A stretch of 64,000 nucleotides of DNA from Anadara kagoshimensis (lineage: Eukaryota; Mollusca; Bivalvia; Arcoida; Arcidae), in assembly GCA_021292105.1 (NCBI GenBank), contig CM037863.1, forward strand, positions 4,034,056-4,098,055, in the 5' to 3' direction. Made by a program: the position numbers and the translations under genes. This document shows, in pieces, positions 32,373-42,009 of the stretch (position 1 is its first letter; each line of letters opens with the position of its first letter). The notes below the pieces were generated by a model. It saw only the letters and a list, made by a program, of their open reading frames with translations, made no database searches and was not told the origin of the DNA.

Positions 32373-32494
32373 AAATGAGCGATGATTGAATATCAAATTG
32401 ATTTATATTGATTGATTACCTTTTTGAAAACTATTTGTGGACAAAAATATTTATATTATATATGTATATTACAGAAACTGAATACAAATATATA

Positions 32495-32768
32495 CAGTCA
32501 AACCTGTCTATAAAAGCCACCCGAGGGGAACTAGTAAAACTGGCGTTTATGGGCAGTTGGCCTTTATATACAGGTTCAAATAATATGAATAAAGAACAAC
32601 TGGGATACAATTCTACTGGCCTTTATAAGCAGGTAGTCATTATATAGAGGTTGTCGTTATATACAGGTTCAAATAATATGAATAAAGAACAATTAGGATA
32701 CAATTCTACTGGCTTTTATAAGCAGGCGGTCCTCATTATAGAGGTCGCCTTTAAGGCAGGTTGGACTG
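32495..32768 (+). mobile_element. Pogo-like MITE inserted in a splice donor
   Basis: Flanked by TA (32493-32494 and 32769-32770). Starts CAGTCAAACCTGTCTATAAA, ends TTTAAGGCAGGTTGGACTG. The interior passage with CAGGTTCAAATAATATGAAT is present twice, so this copy is longer than the one at 18175. The right TA is positions +2/+3 of the donor of CABIT exon 8. Confidence 0.85.
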
Positions 32769-32771
32769 TAC

Positions 32772-32966
32772 CTTCCGATATTGGATTTCCTAGTAAATAA
32801 ATCTCCTCATATTCCTCTAACAGCTTAAGGTGACTATTTGTGAATGATTTCCGTAGTTTGGGGTCCAAATTCAGGATAAAGCTTTCCTCTATTTCAGCAA
32901 ACTTAACTTCCGGATGATGTGTTATTTTATGTTTTTTAAGTATTTCTGATAATGTTCGTTCCTTTG
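32772..32966 (-). CDS. CABIT gene exon 8 (repeat 2, part 3)
   Basis: Acceptor ATTTCAG|CA. Encodes KERTLSEILKKHK, a PEVKFAEIEESF stretch and EEYEEIYLLGNPISEG. Its donor is GAAG|GTACAG, and the TA of that GTA is the target site of the pogo-like MITE at 32495-32768, so intron bases from +4 on come from the transposon. Confidence 0.85.
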
Positions 32967-33195
32967 CTGAAATAGACATACATCAAGTTATAACTGTTTA
33001 ACTTAGTGTGCGTTTGAAACGGTTTTTTTCCGAAAAAAACAACAAAATGGAAAATCCTACAACCATGTGCTTCATCAAAATATGAATAGTCAATAGTATG
33101 TCTTTATCACTCAAATTCAAGATCTGGGTAATAATTTTCGAGGAAACGAATTGTTATATATAACACAAAGAACAATCTTGTATCATAGTGTGAAA

Positions 33196-33197
<2 letters not shown>

Positions 33198-33273
<76 letters not shown>

Positions 33274-33303
33274 ACTATTCAATATATATATATATATATA
33301 TAT
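33198..33303. repeat. (CT)n and (AT)n microsatellites
   Basis: Two (TC)n runs separated by CTCATT at 33198-33270, followed by (TA)n at about 33284-33303. The stretch 33304-33794 has no gene I recognise. Confidence 0.95.
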
Positions 33304-33794
33304 TTATGTTAATTAAATTTATGCATTGTTGTATTATCGTTCTTTTTTGTGTTATGAATATATATTGAATATAAAATAAAGACAATAAATAAAAATAATT
33401 AATTTTCGAGAAAACATACGAACAAAATTATGGTGCTTGAAATGAAGAAACACTATATGCCGCAAACGTCGTTTGGGGGAAGGTTTTGATAGACAAAATA
33501 TTGTTGTGTTAATAATACATCTTTTAACAAACAATCTGTAGACCACAGGGTACAACCTGTACACTAAGAATAGGACGCTATTAGTATATAAATGTCTTCC
33601 ACTCTAGTGATATTTAAATAAATGATGCGACTGATTCTTAAAGTTCTGTTGTTGCTTTTTCAGGTAATCTAGTATCCGTTCCAAAACTGACTGTCTAGAT
33701 ATAAGTGAAAAGTCGGACATAAACACCCGTTCAGCTGCACATGACCATTCAGTTGTTAAATATACGCATCTATATAATTAACCACATGTATGAA

Positions 33795-33930
33795 TAAAAA
33801 ACATACTAATCAAGGCTGTCCAAAACGGAATTCTAGTCAAGTTAAAAACTTTGAAACTGTCAAATTGAGTTGATCACGTAACAATCCAACAAGGAAGTGA
33901 GGCCGGGTGAAAATGAGAGACACTATGTAA
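33795..33930 (-). mobile_element. Degenerate Penelope-like 3' module
   Basis: AAAAACATACTAATCAAGG, AACTTTGAAACTGTCAAATT and CCAACAAGGAAGTGAGGCCG. Confidence 0.5.
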
Positions 33931-34037
33931 GTGTGTAAGTGTATAATATGACTTGTTATTATACAGTATTTGAAACCAAACCATGCATTCTTAAATAATA
34001 GTGCATTGTTGTACCAATGTTCTCACTTTAAACTTAC

Positions 34038-34188
34038 GTTTGTGAAAGTCTAAATGTTTAACTTCAAAGAACTTTGCTTTGTAGTCTAATGGAATGCTTA
34101 TTTGATATCCTTCCGGGTCAGCTCCATGTCCGTGTACAAGTTCAGCTTTAACTCGTCGTTGTTTAAAAATGTTATGAATTCTTATAAT
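34038..34188 (-). CDS. CABIT gene exon 7 (repeat 2, part 2)
   Basis: Acceptor TTTTCAG|ATT (phase 0), donor AAAC|GTAAGTT. Encodes IIRIHNIFKQRRVKAELVHG and ISIPLDYKAKFFEV. Confidence 0.88.
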
Positions 34189-34795
34189 CTGAAAATAAAA
34201 CATAACACATAATAAATTGACTACAGGAAATTTTATTACCCGTGCTGTTTTTTCTTTTCTATGCCTTGCCTTGTTTACATCCATGTTGCTACTTCTTAAA
34301 AGAAGTGATTAATGATTCATTTCAACCATTAAAATTGCCATTGTTGCATTGGGTTCAACATTTTGCAATTTGAACTTTTTTATTATAAAGACGGTCAAAA
34401 TGGGAAGAATCGTTGTTTACGATAATCAACAAAGTAAAATCGACGTTTTCAAATTACTAGTAAATTAATGCATGCAGCAATATACTCGTTGTTCCTTTCC
34501 TATAATGTAATTGTTACACAGTTAATACGGCAAACAACGAAGCAAGTTTGGTATGTTTTTTTTACTATATATGGTACAGCCTGTTTCCAATACTGGAACT
34601 ATGAAAAAAATTGTAAAAGCTACAATTTAATGAAACAATGATTTGTTATCTTTATCGCCAAATGAGATTGTGTTGAGATTAATATAAGAGACGTCTAATC
34701 TTTAATAACTGAAATATTGCTGATATAACGAAAAACAGCATTCACATACAACCAAACGTTATTATATAAATGATTAACAATTGGTATAAAGGAAA

Positions 34796-35320
34796 TTGAA
34801 ACTTTATGACAAACGTGATGACTTCAATTTTTCTATTGTCAACTTTCCTTATTTGTGCAGCAATATACCTGCTTCTCCTGCTTATGGTGTAACTTTTTTT
34901 GTTTCCCAATTAATACGCTATGGTAGAGCTTGTTCACACCACGGGGACTTTGTACAACGAAGTAGGCTGCTTGCAAATAAAGTGTTGACTTAGGCCTGGG
35001 CTTATCAAGGCTCTAAAAAAAGTTTTATGGCCGTTCTCACAGTATTGTTGATAAGTTTGATGTCTCTGTGTCCAGGATTGCCCTGGATATATTTGACGTC
35101 TTATACATGTTATAGTTCCTTGTTCCTTTCACACAATTTTGATTACACACGTGGCGGGTGTAGCTAGCTACACAGAGGTGCTTACCCTTTCAGAGCACCA
35201 GGCATCACTTCCCTGGTGAAAGTTCACGTGTCTAACCTACCTTGTCAGTTCCAAAGTTTTTACTTTGCTTCTGAATTATGATTCGTACATGGATTAGTAT
35301 GTTTGTTTTTGATTATGAAC
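34796..35320 (+). mobile_element. Longest Penelope-like C-terminal fragment plus 3' module
   Basis: Encodes KLYDKRDDFNFSIVNFPYLC, SNIPASPAYGV, a SQLIRYGRAC passage, FVQRSRLLANK, then KKFYGR and DKFDVSVSRIALDIFDV in slightly shifted frames, then the 3' module to ATGGATTAGTATGTTTG. This copy shows that the short dispersed repeat is the 3' end of an RT-encoding element. It is inside a CABIT intron, antisense. Confidence 0.8.
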
Positions 35321-35356
35321 TCTACCAATTACAAAGTATACTAATACTACTTTTAT

Positions 35357-35402
35357 AGCGCTAGACGACAGTTTCGGTATACAAGTCCTCACCTATAGTG
35401 CT
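35357..35402 (-). ncRNA. Decayed hammerhead motif
   Basis: Stem I AGCACTA/TAGCGCT and GAAAC plus GTC survive, but the first core block reads TAGGTGA instead of CTGATGA. Flanking repeat runs to about 35590. Confidence 0.55.
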
Positions 35403-35628
35403 TGTAACAAAATCATGAAACCAAAAAATCTTTTTTGTGACGGGATTAAAAAAAATTCCAGAGGACTTAAACATATATTTTACCAAATTTAGCGAAAGGA
35501 ATTTTTGCATTAGGAATATACTATAACAATGGAAAAAAACTTATGATTTTTCAAAAATATTGGCAAACGTTTTACCAAAAAAATATTATGAATAAATAAC
35601 CTTCATATACACACACAAACACACACAG

Positions 35629-35631
<3 letters not shown>

Positions 35632-35661
<30 letters not shown>
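35632..35661. repeat. (TA)n microsatellite
   Basis: Pure AT dinucleotide run preceded by a short (CA)n. Confidence 0.9.
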
Positions 35662-35665
<4 letters not shown>

Positions 35666-35854
35666 ATATTTATTGTGGATAGATAAAAAGACATTTATCA
35701 TGTATTTCTTTCTGTATTCGGTATTGTAAACGTGTAAAAAGCTTTGAATTGTTTATATAATGTCATGGTCTGTTGAAATTATTTGTATTTATGCCAAAAG
35801 AAAATAAAAAAAATTATAAAAAAATTAAAGAAACGTTTGTCTTCATTTCCCTAC

Positions 35855-36008
35855 CTGTCCTCTTCCAAACGATTCTATTCCAGTCTCTCCGTGATATCCC
35901 TGGGTTATCAGTATAACTTTTGGTAAGTGGTCTTTACACCTGTCATAAAACTCTTTAACTGTCATATCTTCCGGTAGGTGATCAAACTCTATAGCGTATT
36001 CGTGTATG
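35855..36008 (-). CDS. CABIT gene exon 6 (repeat 2, part 1)
   Basis: 154 bases; acceptor TTACAG|C, donor ACAG|GTAGGG. Encodes IHEYAIEFDHLPEDMTVKEF, then PKVILITQGYHGETGIE and FGRGQ. The single leading base completes a serine codon with exon 5. Confidence 0.88.
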
Positions 36009-36019
36009 CTGTAATGAAA

Positions 36020-37480
36020 ATTGAAACACAGCTAGGAGATATCAAAAAGCAGGATCTTGGCAAATAGCCAAAAACAATCACAGAAGCCAGAGAAAAGCAA
36101 ACTAACGAAAATAGATAAAATATATGCACATATTGAGTTTACCTGACAGTATAAGTATTCAGTATAAGTATCCAACTTAAAGACATATTTCAATCAAGAG
36201 TCGAGTATACCCTGTATTTCACTTATTTCTTTACATATTAGTTGTTATAAAAATCGAACACATAACATATAAATATAAGATAAATCAGGATTTTGACAAA
36301 AAGCCAAACACTATAGAATCGTCAACGACAGTTACTAGTAGTTAACAAAATTCCAAACTAATTCTAAAGAGGAGTCTAATATTTTCTATACAGTATTTCA
36401 CTTGTTTACTTTCATAATTTGGAAGGATGTGTTTGTTATGATAATCTGAACACACAATATATATTAGATATAAAAAAAATCAGAATCTTCGCAAAAAGCT
36501 AAACAACTACAAAAAATCCATAAATATTGGGGCATAATTAATACAATGCATTATAAACTATATGTTTAAAAAAGAAAAATTAAACAATCTTAGTTTTTCT
36601 TGAAAAAATTTATAGATTATATTTGTAAAAATAAGTTTTATTCCTTGTTTCTATACAAAAAGAGTTTTTCAATTAAATATTATATCTGTTATAAATTATT
36701 GTAAAATACATATAACAGAATTCTAGAATGCTTAACTGGATATGGAATGTAAAATAAGGACAAGACTACCAACATTTTCTCCATAGTTTTATGGGACCAT
36801 CATGATTGTTAAACGTATTATTTATTTCAACCGCAATCTAAACTTCAGAAATGTTCCGAAGGGCTGTCTGCAGCGGTCATAAAAGAGATACGAATGTTGG
36901 CCGATGTTCGAACAATTTAACGAAATATATTTAGAAAGGATAAAAGCTTAAAACATATTTTAATCTAATGGCGTTATTTAATTAGCATGTAGCATGTGTG
37001 CTAAATGTTTGCTGAACAGATCGTGCTCATGGTTATTAAAAACAAAAAAAACTTAAAACATCATTAATGAAACAAGTCATTTATTTTTTTTTAAATAATT
37101 GTTTTGAATAAAGACGTTAAATGGCATCTCTTATGTGGTAAAAATTTACCGAGTAGGTTTTACGTTCCAAAGGCGAAGTTGCAAAAGATGTAATACGCTC
37201 GTGGAAGTAGAAAGAGGGGGATCTTTAAATTGTCATACCTATCGTGACACAAGTCATCAGTTATTAAGGTGTTTCAAAAGACCACCGTGATTTTCAGTCC
37301 TATGTGCCAAGTGCTTCGCACTAACTATTTTCATGTCTTGGCCAAACCCGAAAAAGAACATTCTTACTCACAAACGGACAAATCTTCATATGAAAAACTC
37401 ACAGTCCTAAAATCAAAGTTTAAAAAACAAAAGCAGTTAAAATGAAATGGACAATAAAGCAATTTTAAAACAAATATATC
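36020..37480. other. CABIT intron without recognised elements
   Basis: Intron 5 interior. AT-rich, with a loosely repeated passage (GATATCAAAAAGCAGGATCTTG, GATAAATCAGGATTTTGAC and AAATCAGAATCTTCGCAAA, each followed by AAAAGC-like and CCAAAC/AAACA) near 36040, 36280 and 36480, suggesting an old tandem repeat of about 210 bases. Confidence 0.5.
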
Positions 37481-37556
37481 AAAAGAATAATTTTAATTTT
37501 TGCTAGGATTTGACCAAAACATTAAGTTACTGACATTGACGTTAACAGTATCGTAC

Positions 37557-37944
37557 CTGGCTCTAGGTTTTACGACATTCTGTTCTTTCTGGTTATTCCC
37601 TAGAATCTCGTTTTTGGTTTCCTTTATTTCCTCTGATTCATCATTTTTGTCTTCAATGTCTTGCTTTTCAATGTCAGTTCCATCTTGTGAAACGTTTATT
37701 TTCTCTTCATCGATAATATTACTGGCTTGTCCGCCATTAACATTTGCTTCATTTCTTGTTTCATTACTCTCTTTTGTTAATACTTTCTTTTCATTGGTTA
37801 AAAACAATGGCTCAAAGATGCATTCCAAACTAAGGCTTAAAGTACAATTTGATTCGTCTGGTCCAATTTTTATGTAGGATATAGGTGGCAGGAAGGTGTA
37901 ACTATCATATGTGTGAAGAACGCTGGTAGAATACACTGCTATGT
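37557..37944 (-). CDS. CABIT gene exon 5 (linker 1)
   Basis: Acceptor TTGCAG|AC, donor CCAG|GTACGA, phase 2. Begins DIAVYST, then a serine/acid-rich linker of about 130 residues (EEKINVSQDGTDIEKQDIED, DESEEIKETKN), probably disordered. An ECIFEPLFL passage sits where the other linkers have ICLYxPHxLL. Confidence 0.85.
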
Positions 37945-37989
37945 CTGCAATTATATATATATATACAGGTAGAGTAAAATTGTTTATTA

Positions 37990-38890
37990 TTGCAAGCCTA
38001 GGCTTACTAGTATCATAGACCTCAAAATATTTATGACCGTTATCACAATATTATTGGTATGATATGATATCTCTGTATATCACATAACCCTCCTGTTTAT
38101 TGATGGAATAAAACGGTGTAATATTTTTCGTATTACACAGGTACCCATGTCATATCACTTGATTGTGACGTAATCAGTTATCACGCTTAGAACTGTTTTA
38201 CGTAGTGGTCGTGCCTAATGACGTCATATGAAAACTGTGTCAGTCTGTTGTTTATTTTTAGACTTTTGAAGACTTTCTGATTTTTTGAAAAATAATTTTG
38301 ATGCATTCGGAAAAATATTATGATTTAAACTTACATACTGATTATGTCTTTTTTCTAGGTGATTAATTTACTTTTACTATAACCAAATAAAACTATATTC
38401 TTACTTGCGCAGTTAATTTGGAGGTGATTTGTCTGACCTAGATAGAAATTGTCTGCTTCTATATGGCATCAATTAATATGTACATGTCATTATGCCTCGG
38501 TATTTTGAGTTATGTGATGCATAGAATCTTAGACTCGTGAGGGTTTAATATGAAATTTATTAAACTCGTTCAATAATTAAATATGCCACTCGCCAAGGCT
38601 CGTTGCATATTTAATTATTAAACTCGTTTAATAAATTTCATATTAAACCCCCACTCGTCTAAGAACCTCTATATCTAAATTATCCTGAATATATATGACA
38701 TTCCAAAGTTCTGTGTTCATTTCATTCTTCACTTTGATTACGCATGTTGCTGATATAGTTAGCTAATATTCTTTTTGAGCGTCCGGCCTCCCTTCCTTGG
38801 TTGATGACTCAAAGTTTAATCTAATTGGCCAGTTTTTTAAAAATTTTGCTTTGCTTTTGGATTATGATTTTGACATAGTTTAGTCCAAGT
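37990..38890 (+). mobile_element. Penelope-like 3' fragment interrupted by foldback insertions
   Basis: Left part TTGCAAGCCTAGGCTTACTA to GATATCTCTGTATATC (about 38093); right part from CTCTATATCTAAATTATCC (about 38668) through GATATAGTTAGCTAAT to TTTGGATTATGATTTTGAC. A decayed hammerhead (GTAATGCTGATTAGG, GGAAACGGAGGTC) follows at 38895-38935. Confidence 0.6.
38094..38667. mobile_element. Insertion with two inverted-repeat units
   Basis: First unit 38091-38519 has ends CACATAACCC and GAGTTATGTG. Second, 38529-38660, is an almost perfect hairpin: TTAGACTCGTGAGGGTTTAA and TATGAAATTTATTAAACTCG against CGTTTAATAAATTTCATATT and AAACCCCCACTCGTCTAA. No coding sequence. Confidence 0.65.
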
Positions 38891-39231
38891 AATGCTGATT
38901 AGGTATTTGATTAGGAAACGGAGGTCTAGTATCGCAAAATTATAAGTTTATTATGAAGTATATTGATAAATACGTGAAATGTAATGGAGAAATGCCTGGT
39001 TCTACTTCCAGGTCAATACAATCATTTATCTCGAGGCAAACTGGGAGGGTGAACAAAACTACCTAGCTTGGGCAAACAACCTTACACAAAAATATCGCAC
39101 AAGGATACCAGGGAAGTGGAACATAGGTAAAGAGTGATGGTGTAATCAGTATGGCTGTACTTTTACTTTAGACTAAATTAGCATCACTGTGGGTTTCGAA
39201 CTTATGCGATGAGAGGTGTTTTACACAGGGA

Positions 39232-39490
39232 TAATGCAACCCCAGGCTTATCAAGCCCCTTAAAACTTTTATGGCCGTCATCATAGTGTTGTTGATAAGT
39301 TTGATCTCTCTGTGTCCAGGAATGTCCTAGATATATTTGGCGTTTCATAGTTCCATGTTCTTTTCACACAATTTTGATACCCTTCCAGAGCACCTGGTTT
39401 CACTTCCCTGGTGGAAGTTCACGTGTCTAGCCTAACTTGTCAGTTCCAAAGTTTAATACTTTGCTTCTGGATTGTGATACGGATTTGATT
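39232..39490 (+). mobile_element. Penelope-like C-terminal tail and 3' module
   Basis: CCAGGCTTATCAAGCCCCTT, TTTTATGGCCGTCATCATAG, CTCTGTGTCCAGGAATGTCC; the GTAGCTAGC piece is deleted, then GGTGGAAGTTCACGTGTC. Confidence 0.65.
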
Positions 39491-39659
39491 TTATTAGCCA
39501 CTGGGTTTACAAACTCCCAGTTTAAATTTGCATATAACAATGGCAAGACAAATAAAATTGAATGGGAAACAAGAAACAGTTTTAAACTGTATATAAAGAC
39601 GCACTAAGCTTGTTGAACAGAAGGAAGCATTACATTTTGTCTGTAAGATCGCCCCGCCT

Positions 39660-40065
39660 TACACAATTTTGATTACACACATGGCGGGTATAGCTAGCTA
39701 GACAGGAGGTGCTTACCCTTCCAGAGCACCCGGCCTCACTTCCCTGGTGGAAGTTTACGTGTATAACCTAACTTGTCAGTTCCAAAGTTTTAATACTTTG
39801 CTTCTTGATTGTGATTCATGTTTGTTTTTATTAACATCTGGGTTAACAAACTCTGTATTTAAATTTGCATATAACAATGACAAGACAAAAGACATTGAAT
39901 GGGAAACACAAAATGAGAAACAATTTTAAAATGTATATAAAGACGCACTAAGCTTGTTGAACAAAAGGAAGCATTGTAGCCCCGCCTTACTTCCTTGGTG
40001 GAAGTTTACGTCTTTAATTAAATTTGCTAGTTACATTGTTTTTCTTTTAAACATGGATTGGTATT
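39660..40065 (+). mobile_element. Two Penelope-like 3' modules
   Basis: GGCGGGTATAGCTAGCTAGA to TTGATTGTGATTCATGTTTG at 39660-39825, then a shorter piece (TTACTTCCTTGGTGGAAGTT, AACATGGATTGGTATTG) at 39983-40065. The spacer (GACAAGACAAAAGACATTGA) repeats a passage at 39540-39610, so this is a local duplication of about 330 bases. Confidence 0.6.
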
Positions 40066-40276
40066 GCATGTGTCTGTTATACAAACCACCCGTCTTAATT
40101 TTAGCAAACAAATATAAAAATACAATAACGCAATATAAATAATCATCAATTTTACCGCTTCCTGTCAGAGACGACGATGTTTGTTATCGGTTAAATTCAC
40201 TGATTTGGTTCTTGTACATTCGTCAAGGCCGAACCATCCTGACCTAGCCCCCATATTTACCCGCACAAAATACATA

Positions 40277-40453
40277 CAGTCAAACCTGTCTATAAAGGCC
40301 ACAAGAGAGAACCAGTAAAAGTGGCCTTTATGGGCAGGTGACCTGTATATACAGGTTCAAAGAATATTCATAAAGAACAATTGGGATACAATTCTGCTGG
40401 TCTTTATAAGCAGGTGGCCCTTATATAGAGGTAGCCTCTAGGGCAGGTTGGGC
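40277..40453 (+). mobile_element. Pogo-like MITE
   Basis: TA then CAGTCAAACCTGTCTATAAA; ends CTAGGGCAGGTTGGGCTG. Interior as at 18175. Confidence 0.8.
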
Positions 40454-40519
40454 TGTTATACTTTTGCTTAACGATGAACACACATTCACAATGTTATTCG
40501 TAAGAATCTCTGAAACGTC

Positions 40520-40625
40520 TAAAACGGGAGGTTCACTTCCCTGGTGTCAACTTTTGTTGTTACATTTCAAAGATTTGAACTTTACTTTTGGGATTGCGAT
40601 TTAATCATGAACCTGTATGTTTGTG
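40520..40625 (+). mobile_element. Short Penelope-like 3' fragment
   Basis: GGGAGGTTCACTTCCCTGGTG, then TTTGAACTTTACTTTTGGG and CATGAACCTGTATG. It abuts exon 4 on its 3' side. Confidence 0.45.
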
Positions 40626-40637
40626 TTTAATCAGTAC

Positions 40638-40808
40638 CTGTTCTGCCATATTTTGCAACTACTTGTGTGTTCTTCTCAATGGAATCCCGCATCTCTGACT
40701 TATATCGCCGCCATGTTTCTGTGTCATGTCCTTTAATACCTGTAGCCACGCCCATTTTCATTGTCGGCAAATAAACAGGTATTTCTACAACTTTCGCATA
40801 AACACGAC
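40638..40808 (-). CDS. CABIT gene exon 4 (repeat 1, part 4)
   Basis: 171 bases, exactly the length of exons 9 and 14. Starts GT after CGAAG, completing GGT (Gly) with exon 3. Encodes VYAKVVEIPVYLPTMKMGVA then TGIKG and TWRRYKSEM. Donor ACAG|GTACTG. Confidence 0.88.
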
Positions 40809-41128
40809 CTTCGAGTAAAATATAAATAGAAGAACGCATCATCAGCAACATAATATGCTTATGAATAGCGACCAAATTGTTTAAAGTGCTGGCTTGTAGA
40901 TCACAGTGCCAAACATCGCTTAGTTCGAATCCAAATCGTTAAGTTCCAATGATATTAGTTAGTCAGTTTGTTAACCGACGGTCAATGGTTTTCTCTAGTT
41001 TCCTTTACCATTAAGGAATGACCACTGCCTCGATATTGGTGAAAGAATCTTGTCTAAGTTGTAAAACTTCTTACCATACTCTACATACTTGTATCCAAAA
41101 TTACATTGGATATATATGCTGCCACATA

Positions 41129-41460
41129 CTGTAAACGTATTAATTTTCGCGATGTACTAATTTTCGCTTATTTCGCGCAAAAAAACTATCTATAAAATAT
41201 ATCCAATGCGAAAATTATATTCTACTTATTATGTTATGGAGCATATTTTAAACATGCGAAAATTTAACTACGCGGATATGTCTAAATCTCCTATACTGCG
41301 AAAATAAATACACGCGAAAATTTAACTACGCGAATATGTCTAAATCTCATATACTGCAAAAATAAATACACGCGAAAATTTAACTACGCGGATATGCCTA
41401 AATCTCCTATACTGCGAAAATAAACATGATAAATACATGCGAAATTAAATACGTTTACAG
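41129..41460. mobile_element. MITE with CTGTAAACG inverted ends
   Basis: Flanked by TA on both sides. Ends CTGTAAACGTATTAATTTTC and the complement GAAATTAAATACGTTTACAG. Inside, a unit of about 60 bases (CGAAAATTTAACTACGCGG, ATATGTCTAAATCTCCTATA) is repeated three times. Confidence 0.85.
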
Positions 41461-41464
41461 TAGT

Positions 41465-41690
41465 TCAATGTTGATATCCTTCTCACATTTTGATTAAATA
41501 TATTGCGGATGTAGGTAGCTACCTAAAAAGGAGGTGCTTACTCTTCCAACGCTCACGGCCTCACTTGTTTGTAAAAATTCGCGTTTTTAACTTAATTTGC
41601 CAGTCTTTTAAGCCGTTAACTTGCTTTGAGATTGTGATTTTGACATGGATTGGTATGTTCGTTTTTGCTTTGCTTTGAAATTGTGATTTT
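41465..41690 (+). mobile_element. Penelope-like 3' module
   Basis: GCGGATGTAGGTAGCTACCT, AAAGGAGGTGCTTACTCTTC, then GAGATTGTGATTTTGACATG; the last piece is repeated once at 41675. Confidence 0.55.
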
Positions 41691-41755
41691 GACTTTGATT
41701 GGTTTTACAATTACAATATTGCGCCAGATTTATTTTCTGAAAAAAACATACTTAC

Positions 41756-41956
41756 CGTCACATAGAGGGTTTCCTAATAGGAATATTTCATCAAACTGTT
41801 CAAAGATTCTTATATGTAGCGTCTTGTCAAGCTCCCTAAAAGCTAACCCAACAGATTTAGCCTGTGTCTCGTCAGCAAACTGTATGTCAATTGGTAACGT
41901 ATGTCCGTCTTCTTTTCCAGACTCCAACAACTGGGATAAGGTATACTCGTTTGTGT
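41756..41956 (-). CDS. CABIT gene exon 3 (repeat 1, part 3)
   Basis: Acceptor TTTTTAG|AC, donor GACG|GTAAG. Encodes NEYTLSQLLES, LPIDIQFADE and EQFDEIFLLGNPLCDG. The one base left by exon 2 (G) plus AC restores an aspartate codon. Confidence 0.88.
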
Positions 41957-42009
41957 CTAAAAATAGAACATTTTCGTTACGTTTATGTAACATTAAGCCA
42001 TGTGTTTGG

